Positions 35,350 to 46,837 of a stretch of DNA of 64,000 nt are shown piece after piece. Origin of the DNA: Pestalotiopsis fici W106-1. Its lineage: Eukaryota > Ascomycota > Sordariomycetes > Amphisphaeriales > Sporocadaceae. The translations under genes were made by a program, and so were the position numbers. Below the pieces are notes generated by a model. That model did no database searches. It was not told the DNA's origin and was given only the letters and a program-made list of their open reading frames with translations. The stretch is from the NCBI RefSeq assembly GCF_000516985.1, contig NW_006917099.1:1-64000 (forward strand), in the 5' to 3' direction. Positions within the stretch are counted from its first letter, which is position 1. Each line of letters opens with the position of its first letter.

Positions 35350-36728
35350 AGTCACAAGTCGCCGGAAGAAGGGTAGATACGAAGACTCGTGGATGGATGG
35401 AATCGGTTCTGCTCGAGACAATTGAATAGCAGACTGAAAAAAGCGGTGGTGTAATAATGGAGAAGAAGGAATCAGTTCCCTGCTAGTGCTATGGCTCACT
35501 GCCTATTGGTGCAGGTGTACCCTCAGACAGCAACCAAGGATCAATCATTCTGATTGAGACAGACTATAACTAGTGCTTTCAACCTCATGACATTGTGTGG
35601 TACTCTTCATCTCTTCCCTAGAACTGTGTGAAACTCACGTGCATGAGTGAATAAAATGTTACATTTTGCCAAGGCTGCCTGCTTACAAACGTCTTCAGCT
35701 CCATCTTACCGGCTACATGCGCCTCTGTAATGCAAGTTTCAGCACTTTGTGAAGAGAGGTACGACTTTGTCTTATCGCATGCGATGAAAACGAAACCATT
35801 ATTTCTTGCACCATGGATTCTTTTCTTATCTTATTACGTGTTGTCTAGTTCTGAACAACATACACTTGCACAGCGACCTTTAGGACTCCCTCTGCCATAT
35901 TTGCCAAGGCACATATAGCGCGACACCGAGTAACTCGTCATAGATCAGGATAGATACAATTTCTGTACACGGATAGACATATTTTTTTTTTATCTTGTCG
36001 CTCATATCACGAATGTGGTCGCCGATGCATCCATAGTCACCTAACCTAGCTGGGTATTAGCACAATTCACATCCGTCTACCCGCATTTTCGGCCCCCATA
36101 GTGGGCTATGTTGCATCTAAATCAATCAATTAAGCGCCTGTCAGTCCCAATTTAAGACCCAACCCCTTTGACATTACAGGTATCTTCTGTCTTGAAATGG
36201 CATAGGCTGACCACACGCTGGGGGTCCAACTCTCGATTGGGCAGGTAATAAAGGTACTGTTGGCAACACTGATTCAGCTAAGACGAAAATAAAGTTGACA
36301 ACCATCCCTACCAAGGCTCCATTTATCCCCATGGAAGGGAATTGTGCTACCCAAGAGCCTCCACGTCCAAACATCGTGCGGCTCTTTTAAGGTCGGCGCC
36401 GGACCGTGATAGTGATCAGGGGTGCAGACCAGGAGTGCACGGGTGTCTTTTAAGGATACGAGAACAACTGCAATCTAGTTCGTGTGCAAGGCCTGCAGCC
36501 ATGGGTTTTCAGCGCAGCTAAATCTGGCTGCCTGGTGCAATGGACCTTTTTCACTATGCTGTGCCGCATGCTCCATTTCAGCCGAGCCGAGAGCCAATAA
36601 GCATGGTCTTGGCATGTCTTGGCTGTTGAATCCTTTGGGAAAGTTGAATTATCGTGATCAGGCTCGCGCTTACTTTTTCCTCTCCTTGATTATTTCGCGA
36701 GTTAAATCGCCTTGGCCAGGGAATAAGT
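35350..36728. other. intergenic, ~1.4 kb, nothing supported
   Basis: Contains 60-100-codon ORFs without family signatures, including one (36482-36796 +) overlapping the next start in another frame. It probably includes the promoter of the GH47 gene. A T-run near 35980-35990 is unremarkable. Confidence 0.4.
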
Positions 36729-38656
36729 ATGGTTGGAAGCACGGCGAAGGTCGATCAGTTGGAGCTCCAGCAGAGATCCGGATCATCGAGTTCTAATTCA
36801 GATGATAGCTCGATTTTCGACCCTGGTCACCAATTAATTGCAGATGGTTCCGCCAAGAAGCAAAGCATTGGGCTGAGACAAAAGAGAACTTGGATCGCTA
36901 TTGCGGCTGTGTGTGGACTGGTGGTTATTGCCGCCGTTTTGGGAGGAGTTTTGGGTGCTTCAGCAAGACGCTCAAGTAAAAACGCTGGCCAAACCACTCC
37001 GCCGGACAACTATACTTCAAATCCCGACCGCGCCGCGGCAGTCAGCCAGGCTTTTAGTCAAGCGTGGGCTGGCTACTACGATGTGGCATTTCCAAGTGAT
37101 TCACTGCGGCCAGTGACGAATGGCTCACTTAATGATAGGTTGGTGTATTTGAATTGTGCTACATAGATCAGCAAGCTAATATCTGAACAGAAACGGCTGG
37201 GGCGCGACCGCTATAGATGCCCTCTCCACGGCTCTGATCATGGGGAACGATGAAGTGGTCCAGCAGATTCTGGATTTTATCCCACGCATAGATTTTGATA
37301 AAGTCAGTGATGTGGAACGTACCGTCTCACTCTTTGAAAGCACCATTCGATACATAGGCGGATTACTCTCTGGTAAGTCTCAAGGAGTAAAGTCTTGTTC
37401 GCAACTCACTATTCGATAGCTCACGATCTTCTCTCTGGACCCTTTTCGCAGTCATACCCGATGAATGAAACAATCTTGACAGGTGTCCTTGACCAGGCCG
37501 TGCATTTGGCTGAGAATTTGAAGGTTGCCTTCAATACATCCAGCGGAGTCCCCATTGGGCGGTTGCTATTTGAGCCCCCTCGAACCAATGATGATACACA
37601 AGTCAGCTTGGCAGGGGCCGGTACCCTGATTCTCGAGTGGACTAGGCTGAGTGACAAGACTGGCAACGAAGAGTATGCAAAGTTGGCAGAGAAAGCCCAG
37701 TCTTATCTCTTGAATCCCAGCCCGCCAGAGATAGCAGAGCCATATCCCGGACTGCTTGGTACTTACATTAGTCCCGAAAATGGGTCATTTCTTGAGTCTA
37801 GTGGTGGCTGGTGGGGTAGCGACGACAGCTACTATGAGTATTTGCTCAAGATGTACATGTATGATACACAACGCTTCAGCAATTACAAGGACAAGTGGAC
37901 GACAGCCGCGGATTCGACCATCAAATATCTGGCGTCTCACCCATCGACTAGGCCGGACTTGACTTTTCTAGCGATATATGCGGGGACGGGCAACCTAACA
38001 TTTACTTCTGGCCACCGTGAGTCTCTTTCATTTGGTTCATTTCGCTCGTCCTATCTGCTCACACCAATCAAGTTGCCTGTTTCAGTGGCGGTACCTTTAT
38101 CCTAGGGGGCCTCACGCTAGATAGGCAAGACTATGTCGACTTTGGTATCAAACTAGCCTACAGCTGCCACGAAACATATACTGCCACGGCGACGGGTATT
38201 GGCCCTGAGAGCTTTAGCTGGAAAGATGATGGAAGCCTCTCGACTTCAGCTGAAATCGCCGAACCCCCCAATGACCAGACCTCGTTCTATGAGACATCGG
38301 GATTTTGGATCAACAGTGGCGACTACCAACTCCGCCCCGAGGCAATCGAGAGCTGGTATTATGCCTACCGCGCCACAGGGAACTCCATATACCAGGACTG
38401 GGCCTGGGACGCGTTTGAGAGCATCATGGCGGCATGCTCGGCAGGCAGCGGTCTCTCTGCGATTTCAGACGTGAATGCTGCCAACGGAGGACAGTTACTC
38501 AACAGCCAAGAGAGCTTCATGTTTGCCGAGACCTTTAAATACCTGTACATGATCCAGGCAGAGGAGGCGCCATGGCAGGTCTCGGCATCACGCGATAATG
38601 AATTTGTATATAATACCGAGGCGCATCCATTTAGGATTGCGGGGAATTCGGTGTAA
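36729..38656 (+). CDS. GH47 class I alpha-1,2-mannosidase, type II membrane protein, 590 aa
   Basis: Exons are 36729-37138, 37191-37372, 37420-38016 and 38073-38656; introns are 52, 47 and 56 nt and all phases fit. A cytosolic tail rich in Ser and Asp (1-53) precedes one transmembrane anchor (~54-78). The luminal GH47 domain has [102 protein letters not shown] and NTEAHPF, whose Thr binds Ca2+ in this family. It trims mannose residues from N-glycans in the ER or Golgi. The conserved acidic residues in FEST, RPEAIES and the DSYYEY block are all present, so it should be active. Ascomycetes carry several paralogues; this one is of the anchored kind. Confidence 0.93.
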
Positions 38657-39309
38657 TTCAGTCATGCTTGGGATTGTTGAGGGGCAATCGATGGGATTTC
38701 AGTGATAGGACCCACTTGCAACTCTATGCACGCTTTCGAGTGAAGTGAAAGTCAATTTGTCGGCACACTCGTCGCTGCGATCGACGAAGACCTTGGGCCA
38801 AGAAATCTGTGATGGCGATTTAGTTGTAGATGATATCCTCATTCTCTGTCTACCTCATTATCCGTGTGCAACTTGCGACAACGGGTTAGCGAGTAGATGT
38901 CAGAGTTATGTCAATGCAAGAAAGACATCAGCATGAGCAGGTGCAAGCAAGATGCAAATGTCGCAACCCACGCAACGAATGCCGACCATGTCATATCCCC
39001 ACGCAGAGCTGCGTCAAAGACGCCTTTTTAGAGGTCGCGGAGCAAAGGCAATATCATGAACGTGCGGGTGTCTGCATTCTTAGTTGGTGGTGTGATGCAC
39101 GAGGCACATATTGAACTTTAAATTTTCTTGTGGTGCGAGCTGCACGTCTTTGCTGCATCGTAGGTTGGCAGCGATGCACCATGGAACTCTAACAGGCATG
39201 GCCAAACAATCACTTTCAAAAAGTTCATGCGGTTTTTTCACTGCTGATATTAACGTCCCTATACGGAACCTGTGAAATACAAATTAAAACCCCAATAGAT
39301 ATTACAAAA
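38657..39309. other. intergenic between convergent genes, nothing supported
   Basis: Lies between the convergent GH47 and single-span membrane protein genes, so it holds both 3' ends. Small ORFs here have no signature. Confidence 0.4.
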
Positions 39310-40379
39310 CTAGTTTCTGCCCGGGGGCAATTCATAGACAGCTTTCTGCTCTTGAACTGCATCAGGAGCACCATGCATTTCCTGGGGCGGAGGATGATAT
39401 TCCCAATATGCTGGTGCAACCTCCACAGTGTCTATCCTAGGCTCTGGTACAACCGGTTGTGGACGCCGAACTCTTCGTTTGCCATAGCAAAAGCCGACAA
39501 GCGCAAGTAAGATCGTGACGACGACACCAGCAACAGCCACACCCGCGATGGCTCCAGTGCTAAGCCCACCATGATCAGTCTCGAGATCGATCGGCGCAGC
39601 ATCTGTTGGCATTGGCGAGATGCTCGTGCTCTCGATAGCGGCAGTGGAGCTTCTGGATAGTGAGGTTGTTGGTAGTAATTGAGTAGTTGGAGAAGATGAG
39701 AGACTGCTTGAAGATGCAATTGTCGAAGAGATGGAGGCGCTTGTCGAAGGGCTGGAGGAACTTGAAGAACTTGAGGTCTCGTTCCGAAGTATATAGAAGC
39801 TCGTGCTCCAGAACCCTCCTTGCGTTTGCTCGTACGTGGTGCCTCGAGCGTTCACCATATGGAACACGTACGGCTCGGTGAGGTTGGTTTCTTCTGCATA
39901 CACCTTCCATTGATACCAGCTCGTGGCCAGGTTGGCTGCCATCATGAGCCGCAGCACAGGAAGGAAGATCCAAATGATCACTTACTGGCGATTTGTGTCG
40001 ACACGGCTACTTTGCCTCTCTGGTAGTAGTACAGATTGACGCCTTCATACTTCATTGTCCAGGTGATATTGATGAGCGACGTTTCTCGAAAGTTGAGCGG
40101 CCATTGACGAGGAAAAGTAAAAGAGCCATTGATCGTGTCGACAGGGCTTGTATACAGCACTCCAGTGTTCTCGTCTCTACTTTCGAGCCAGGAGGGCACG
40201 TCAGTTGCCGCGTGATCCATCACACCGACTAGAAGGTAACGATGTGCATAAGAATCTACGACCCAGCGCAGTAGAGATTCATGTGGACGTAGATTGCTAA
40301 TAGAAAGATTGATTGTGGCGGAATCATGAATGGGTGAAGTATCAGAAGTAATGGCGGGATCTTGAGGCGAATGCAGCAT
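39310..40379 (-). CDS. single-span Ser/Thr-rich membrane protein, 339 aa, two exons
   Basis: Exons are 39986-40379 and 39310-39935; the 50-nt intron has GTAAGT...GGCAG and rebuilds QIA-TNLATSWYQWKVY. The predicted extracellular part (~1-180) has several Asn-glycosylation sites and a VYAEETNLTEPYVFHMVN block. A Ser-rich stalk (residues ~190-245, with a run of Ser) leads to GLSTGAIAGVAVAGVVVTILLALVGFCYGKRRVRR, that is, a transmembrane helix with a basic stop-transfer. A Pro-rich cytosolic tail (~80 residues) follows. This layout is shared with fungal wall-stress-sensor-like and other hypothetical surface proteins. No signal peptide is visible at the chosen ATG, and the frame is stopped just upstream, so a short 5' exon with a signal peptide may be missing. 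Confidence 0.75.
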
Positions 40380-41364
40380 GTGAAGGAATCATGCTCATTC
40401 ATTCCAAATGCTTGGCATATTGATACTTGGGCGGCTATTCTCGTTGCGAATCCATGATATTTCCAGATTGAACAACACGCGAAATGGCTCTCACATTACC
40501 GACGAGTCTTCCAAGCATACGGAATGACCGCCTACAGCAGTAAGTCAGGATGGCTTGTAGAATCGGAACACCTTGGGCAGCCTGGCCAAATGATCAGGCC
40601 GCTGCAGTGATTGGACGCTTTTTAGGTCCGGCTTGCACTACATTTACGTGTTTGGGAAGGGCCGTGGCAAACAATGGTCGAAAGTATTGTAGGCACCAAC
40701 TCTTTGGGTCACCCTTCTGGAACCCAGTGGAGGGTATGTTGTGTCTCGACTCTCAAGGACCATTGCTAGAGCGAACCAGAGCGAACCGGCCCTTGGAAGC
40801 GCCCGATGCCCTCAGCCCGTGGTGAGGGATCCCGAGATGATTGCGATGATCCAAATGATTTGATGCAACCATATGTACCTTGTCAGTATGTATGAACACG
40901 TATTGTGAAATTGCTGCAATCCTGGCACCAACAGCTCAAAATGCATAGTGGGCGGCAGGTACCAACCTGCTGGGACGGATGGGCCTATCATAGCGGGGAG
41001 TTTGGTGGAGGAAACAAGTCACAAACACGACGAAATGGACAACCCCGGTCACGCCAGACCAATGAGGGGGGAATCCGGCCATGGAGGGGATAGATATTTA
41101 CTACTTGTGGCCTCCCTTGCATTGAGCATCCATCATGCCCGGGACGGGCGTCTAATTCTATGCTTGTGAGCAGATTTGGAAAGGTTCGCCCCAAAAATAT
41201 AACCTCCAAAAAAAGAGTGCGCGCTTCCGTCCCCCACTCCATGCATGAGTAGAGCTTCACTTAAACCTTTCCATCGCAATTGATTTTGTGACCCATTATA
41301 CTAAAGTCAATACTTTTTTTTTTCGCGCAATCTTGGAATTTGTTACACTCTTTTTGGATGCGTC
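40380..41364. other. divergent intergenic region, nothing specific
   Basis: Separates the divergent membrane-protein and glycosyltransferase genes. A missing 5' exon of the minus-strand gene could lie in 40380-40560. No other feature is supported. Confidence 0.4.
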
Positions 41365-42873
41365 ATGCCCATGGCACGGAGTCTTGATGCCATCATGCTC
41401 GGGCAGAAAGGCATGCGACGGCGCGGGTTTCGCCTCATGATAGTGTCGTTCATTCTCACAATCTCTTTTATGCTGTATCTGAACAAATTTCAATATTCGA
41501 TAGCATCGTTTTCTTCTTCATCCATCATTGCCCACGGGCCCAGTCCAATATGCCCCAAACTTTTCATGTCCGACAATGTCGCCGTTGTTCTCAGAACTGG
41601 CGCGACGGAATCCCAGGAAAAACTTCCCGTGCATTTCGATACTGTCATGTCCTGTGTTTCGGATTTCATTGTATACTCGGACTACAACGAGACTATTCAG
41701 GGATGTCAGACGCACGACGTACTGTCCGATGTGGATGATACCATCAAGGATACAGCGACAGAGTTTGCGCTGTACAAGCATCTACACACCCACGGGAGGG
41801 AGGGATTATCCTACAAGACCATGTATGGGAGTGGACCATCGGGCGCCGAAGAAAACGCAGGTTGGAAACTTGACAAGTGGAAATTTCTTCCCATGGTGGA
41901 CCGCGCACTTCAAGACCGACCCAATGCGACCTGGTTTGTCTTCATTGAGGGAGACACATATATGTTGTGGCAAAACATGCTAGCATATCTTGCCAAGTTT
42001 GATGCAGCGGAGCCACACTATCTCGGAAAGCACATGTATATAAACAATATTCTGTTTGGCCATGGTGGCTCCGGCTTTGTGCTATCCAGGAGAGCGGCGG
42101 AAAAGGTGTCGCATCACTGGAGGCAACACTTGAACGAGTACAATCAGCTCACCCAGAAGGAGTGGGCAGGCGATGCTATTCTAGGAAAGGCACTGAAAGA
42201 CGCGGGCGTCGACATGTTCTGGGCCTTTCCTCACCTTCAAGGCGACAGCTTGACAACGATAGATTGGAATGTCACAAAGCTCGAGAGAGAGCCCTGGTGC
42301 TATGCACCAACGACCTTTCACCACATGAATGAGGCCGAGTTCAGGCAGTTGTGGCATTTTGAACGACAGTGGTTGGCGAAATGGGGACCCGGAGGCGGGC
42401 CAGCTCCCCGTTTTCGCGACATATTCAAGGGGCTAGTGCTGCCAAAGCTCCGGCCCGAAATCAAAGACTGGGACAACTTATCGAGTGGCAGAGAATACAG
42501 CGACGCTGTCCTAGCGAATTGGTCCGACGAGCAGAAGACTTCGTTGCATCAGAGTGAACGAGAAGCGCATTTCTCGTTTCAGCACTGTCGATCCGCCTGT
42601 GAAAGCAAACCCACTTGCCTTCAATTCTCATTCAATAACGGAGTTTGCTTCACTTCAGACGAGCTGAAACTGGGCCATGCTGTGGATAGCAGCTGCCTGG
42701 AGTACTCAAATGCGGCAGGAAAGTGCACCAAGAGTAGCAAAGCAAAGGTTGATGCAACAGCCCCAGGAAAGGCTGGTATCGCATCTGGTTGGATCATGAG
42801 TAGAGTTGCCAAATATGTCAGTGATCTAGACCAATCGTGTCAGAACAAAGGCGAAAAGGACTGGGTAATATGA
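41365..42873 (+). CDS. fringe-like (GT31-type) glycosyltransferase with Cys-rich C-terminal region, 502 aa
   Basis: Intronless. A short basic cytosolic tail and one signal anchor (~22-39, LMIVSFILTISFMLYL) make a type II Golgi/ER protein. The catalytic region (~70-370) has VHFDTVMSCVSDFIVYSDYN, a donor-binding acidic motif FVFIEGDTYM (195-199, a DxD variant), FGHGGSGFVLSRRAAE and QKEWAGDAILGKALKDAG, then WCYAPTTFHH. This is the fungal DUF604/GT31 fringe-like pattern. The C-terminal ~100 residues hold Cys pairs (HCRSACESKPTCLQFSFNNGVC...C) like a PAN/Apple module, which may bind glycans or proteins. It probably adds a sugar to secreted glycoproteins; the acceptor is unknown. An in-frame second ATG two codons later is an equal start. 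Confidence 0.85.
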   Translation: MPMARSLDAIMLGQKGMRRRGFRLMIVSFILTISFMLYLNKFQYSIASFSSSSIIAHGPSPICPKLFMSDNVAVVLRTGATESQEKLPVHFDTVMSCVSDFIVYSDYNETIQGCQTHDVLSDVDDTIKDTATEFALYKHLHTHGREGLSYKTMYGSGPSGAEENAGWKLDKWKFLPMVDRALQDRPNATWFVFIEGDTYMLWQNMLAYLAKFDAAEPHYLGKHMYINNILFGHGGSGFVLSRRAAEKVSHHWRQHLNEYNQLTQKEWAGDAILGKALKDAGVDMFWAFPHLQGDSLTTIDWNVTKLEREPWCYAPTTFHHMNEAEFRQLWHFERQWLAKWGPGGGPAPRFRDIFKGLVLPKLRPEIKDWDNLSSGREYSDAVLANWSDEQKTSLHQSEREAHFSFQHCRSACESKPTCLQFSFNNGVCFTSDELKLGHAVDSSCLEYSNAAGKCTKSSKAKVDATAPGKAGIASGWIMSRVAKYVSDLDQSCQNKGEKDWVI

Positions 42874-44426
42874 CTACAATCTGCGTTAGAAGCCCGGATC
42901 ATGAATATACCCAAACAATCTTTCGAACCCATGTCTGATTAGCATTGCATGTTGCCTTGATTATTCTGGAGAAAAAAAAAATCCTTCTGCTTACCAAAGC
43001 GTCTCGTAACTTGAGTGCGGGACACCATCCCAGCCGTGCCTACATCAAGAAGTACCTAGTAGTTGAAATAGCCTAATCGCACAAAAAAGAAATTCGCTTA
43101 CATGGAGGGGCGTGCTAATGTTGCAGGTGTAAGCTGCATACCCGCATTATCTGGGTGAGCAACTGCTCTACCCCTCGCCATTTCAATTTGCAGTTGATCC
43201 AATCTGACCTGCCTTTCTCTTCAGAATCTTAGTAACAATGAGAGGTGTATAGGTGTGTTTGAACGAATCGAAGAATAAGGCAGCAAGAACGTTAACTTCG
43301 CACGCCACGTGCGGCCATATTCGTAGGAAAACTCGAAATTCACATTACCTTCTCTTGTATTACATCGGTTTCTCCACCAACATTCGGGACTTTGCGAAAG
43401 AGAAGAAAGCTACCTACCTATCCTAAAGAATTAGTGCCGATTTGACAGGTGTAATTAGAGCTTGATTGGCGCGTTACAATGTGGTTGAGTAGCTCGGGTA
43501 CCACAAAGGGAAGGGCTTGTCGAGTCTGTTTGTTCACGCATTGATTTTTGAGATGGAGAAAATCTTGAGTTTTACTCTTTATTTTTTTATAATGGTTGTA
43601 TCATTGATATAAACTGTTGTGGTATACCTTCTAGGCCATGTCACCGAAATGTTGAAGCTCCACACCAAGCTCAGCTGCGAGTGTAAGGATCTCTCGCGCG
43701 CAATGTGGAGTTTTCAATTACCTCTACTTCTAAGAAAAATGACGAAAACGCAGCATAGTTTCAAGCACAGATTGGGAAAGATTGAAGAACCATTGAATGG
43801 AGTATTTTAAAAATAGTTTCAAGAACCGATAAAGGGTTGCTGACATATGCAAGACACCTTTTAGCCCATTACGTACTACCGACCGCATACCTAGTAGGTA
43901 CATAGGTAGGTAGTAGGTGGGTACAGTGTGTACCTTCCAATCATCCTACCTAGTACCTACCCGAACAGCTGCATAGCACTATAATCGGCCAGGACACAAA
44001 GGGGAAAACAATCCCAGCTACCTATATGTATCGAGAAAATTTATTTAGACTGGGCAACATACTACTAAGTAAGGCAACAGTTCAATTTTGATAGTCAAGT
44101 ACACTCCTTGAAAAATGAACAGCGCCACAACAAAGTTGTCTCCTGTCTGGGAAAATGCCAGCAGGAAACAGAGAAGTTCTATTGGACGAAATGCCCTTCT
44201 GCAACGTTCTCAATATTGATACATTTATAAGACGCAATGCGACAGAAATCATGCCTCCCTCTTGTGACTCAGACCGCTTGTACAGCCTCATTGCTTGTAA
44301 GACCTAATGCGCGGGACATTTAGGTGGATGACTCCAATGCCGAGAAATTGGCAAGCTAGTCCCACATGGTGCCATTCTAACAAGATCATCTCAGAGATTA
44401 TCAGGAGAACAAACCAACTATAATGC
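42874..44426. other. intergenic, ~1.55 kb, with a GGTA-rich imperfect palindrome
   Basis: No gene is supported. At about 43,885-43,975 there are many TAGGTA/TACCTA words on both strands, around a ~30-base loop, able to form an imperfect stem. The rest is unremarkable. A 63-codon ORF at 43619 (+) has no signature. Confidence 0.4.
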
Positions 44427-46058
44427 ATGCATCTGTTCCCAATGGACATTGAAAAAGGATTTGAAGATGATACGCATTCCTTCTACTCCGGCTTACTCTC
44501 ACCAATTCATCAAAGTGACGCGAAAAGCATACGAAACCATTCGGCGCCCATGGATCTCTTCAACTCCCCAGAATTCTCATCCCATGTCGAGTCCCTTCTT
44601 GAGGAACATCATGTCCCCGGCATTGCTATTGCTTTAGTGCAAGATGAGCATGTAGCATCGAAGGGTTACGGCTACGCATTGCTCGAGCCACGCAAACCAT
44701 GCACTGCAGATACACTATTTGACATTGCCTCTTGTTCCAAGTCTTTGACTGCAGCCTCTGTAGCATTGCTCGTCGAGAGCGATGAATATCCAGATGTCAA
44801 ATGGGACGCAAAGATGTCAGATCTTCTCCCAGACGACTTTGTTTTGTCCGAGGAAAGCTACACAAAAGACGTTACTGTGGAAGACGTTCTCAGCCACAGG
44901 ACTGGCGTGCCTCGCCATGACTGGTCTTATTTCGGTATTCGGGCTGCGCAGCCCCCCAACACCAGGTCAATCGTCAGGAGCCTGCGACACCTGCCCGTGG
45001 CCGTTCCGATCCGATCAAAGCAGATATACAACAACATGATGTATACCGCCGCAGTTCACCTTGTCGAGCAGAAGAGCGGGTTATCGTTCTCCGACTATCT
45101 TCACAAGCACTTCTTCGAGCCTCTCGGGATGGGTTCAACTAGTCTCCAGCCGTCGCGTGCCCGAGATAGAGGGTTCGGGGATCGCATTACAGCAGGCCAC
45201 GCTTGGAAAAAAGATGAGGAAACATACCAAAGTTTTCAAACCCCAGAGTGTCCCGAGGCTGAGGGAGCAGGTTCAATCATCACAAGCGCAAATGACTACA
45301 TCAAATGGGTCAAGGCAATGATCAACCACGAAGGTCCTATAACTGAGGATGTTATCAATGGCATCATAAAGCCACGCATAATAAATGATATGGATGACGA
45401 CGATCTTGACCCTTTTACCGACCCCGGGTCCTATGCTGTAGGCTGGGATATCTTCTATTACCGTGGACACAAAGTTGTCACGCACAATGGCGGCGTCCCC
45501 GGCTTTGGTACTCGTCATACTTTCCTGCCAGATCACAAGTTTGGCTGCGCTGTCTTTGGAAACTCTGGTTCTGGAGGCACTATCGCAGACATTGTAGTCA
45601 AAGAGTTGATCGATGAGATCCTCAAAGTACCAAAAGGTGATCGTGTTGACTGGAACAAAAGGGAGCATGATAATGAAAAGAAGTGGCAGTCGGGGGAACA
45701 GGAGAGGCTTGAAAAGCTGCGACGGGAACTGTGCCCCGGAATCAAGGAGTCGCAGCCTCAAACACAGCCTCTCGGCGCATACACGGGCGATTACCACAAT
45801 GCCGGCTACCATGGCATGACCGTCGAGGTGAAAGATGGGAAGCTGTTCATTGACGCCTCGGATCGGTCCATGGGTTTCTTTGTCACATTTGAACATGTAT
45901 GTGACCAAACCAAATACCTCATGCACATGAAAGACTACCTGGATGGTGAGGTGTTTAGCAAGAAAGCCGAATTTGTTCTGGAAAACGGCAAAGCCACACG
46001 CATGGGTCTTCTGTTGGAAGACAGTCTCGATGATTATATATGGTTTGAGAGACCATGA
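44427..46058 (+). CDS. beta-lactamase-fold serine hydrolase (class C/LACTB-like), 543 aa
   Basis: Intronless. The serine hydrolase domain starts near residue 45 (LFNSPEFSSHVESLLEEHHVPGIAIALV). The catalytic S-x-x-K motif is S102-C-S-K105 (FDIASCSKSLTAAS), and the Tyr motif is Y201-N-N203 (QIYNNMMYTAA). The third motif is the H-x-G type, THNGGVPGFGTRH. This is the class C beta-lactamase/DD-peptidase/esterase fold. A C-terminal domain (~440-540: LGAYTGDYHNAGYHGMTVEV) resembles the DUF3471 lipocalin-like tail. There is no signal peptide, so it is cytosolic. ATG 44427 gives 41 extra residues; Met42 (44550), just before the conserved domain, may be the true start. Fungal members are esterases or transesterases; the substrate here is unknown. 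Confidence 0.88.
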   Translation: MHLFPMDIEKGFEDDTHSFYSGLLSPIHQSDAKSIRNHSAPMDLFNSPEFSSHVESLLEEHHVPGIAIALVQDEHVASKGYGYALLEPRKPCTADTLFDIASCSKSLTAASVALLVESDEYPDVKWDAKMSDLLPDDFVLSEESYTKDVTVEDVLSHRTGVPRHDWSYFGIRAAQPPNTRSIVRSLRHLPVAVPIRSKQIYNNMMYTAAVHLVEQKSGLSFSDYLHKHFFEPLGMGSTSLQPSRARDRGFGDRITAGHAWKKDEETYQSFQTPECPEAEGAGSIITSANDYIKWVKAMINHEGPITEDVINGIIKPRIINDMDDDDLDPFTDPGSYAVGWDIFYYRGHKVVTHNGGVPGFGTRHTFLPDHKFGCAVFGNSGSGGTIADIVVKELIDEILKVPKGDRVDWNKREHDNEKKWQSGEQERLEKLRRELCPGIKESQPQTQPLGAYTGDYHNAGYHGMTVEVKDGKLFIDASDRSMGFFVTFEHVCDQTKYLMHMKDYLDGEVFSKKAEFVLENGKATRMGLLLEDSLDDYIWFERP

Positions 46059-46837
46059 AAGTCAAGTCTCATTAGCCAACAGATAGCAATTTCTAAGGTG
46101 ATTGTTTCATAGGGGTAGAAATTAGGGGTATAATAAAACCACGGTCTGATTTGGCTTTGAAAGCATATTTCCAATCATCGGATCTGCTTAGTCTTCAAAA
46201 CGTGTTTGGAAGCCGCGGGTCACATCTTAATGCAAGCTACTCCAACACGAAAACATGTCTTCGCTTTTTCATGGGATCCCAGGGTGGTCGTTGTAGTCAT
46301 CGGCTACGGAAATACGCCGGATCGTGATCTGCAGAAGCTCGAGGAGGCGCACCCGACAAGGAGGATTCTAGAGTGGTGTGGACATGGTGGGACGGCACGG
46401 AAAATGTTCCTAATCAAGAATATGATTCATTTCGCATAGGTCGGTTGGAGAATTTATAGGCGGCCACATCAACGAATTAGAAGGTACATGCAAACGAGTA
46501 CCGCAATGGAACCACAAAGTCCGTGCCACTCTTAAGTGGCGTTGGAGTGTTGGAGTCGCCAGGAGAATTTTACAAAATCATGCAATGTAACACACGCGAA
46601 TGCAGACCGGAATAATTCCTGAGTGTGCCGAGCATCTATTTAAAAGTTTCAATATTCACAACCGGGTTATAGCCACACCAAGTGCCGGCATTGGCACCCT
46701 TACATGCATAAATGGAACCTTGTGCAAATTCTCATACAACATCATGAGCTACTCGCACAACGCATGTTTGCTTGATGCATATTCATTCACGAGAAAATAT
46801 ATCTGGAAATCGGAAGCGTATGTACAGCGTACGCGTA
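46059..46837. other. intergenic between convergent genes, nothing supported
   Basis: Holds the 3' ends of the convergent serine hydrolase and iminopeptidase genes. Short ORFs near 46206 and 46600 have no signature. Confidence 0.4.

Noticed and set aside
45273..45926. 217-codon minus-strand ORF
   Set aside because: Shadow of the serine hydrolase gene, whose SxxK and YxN motifs are on the plus strand.
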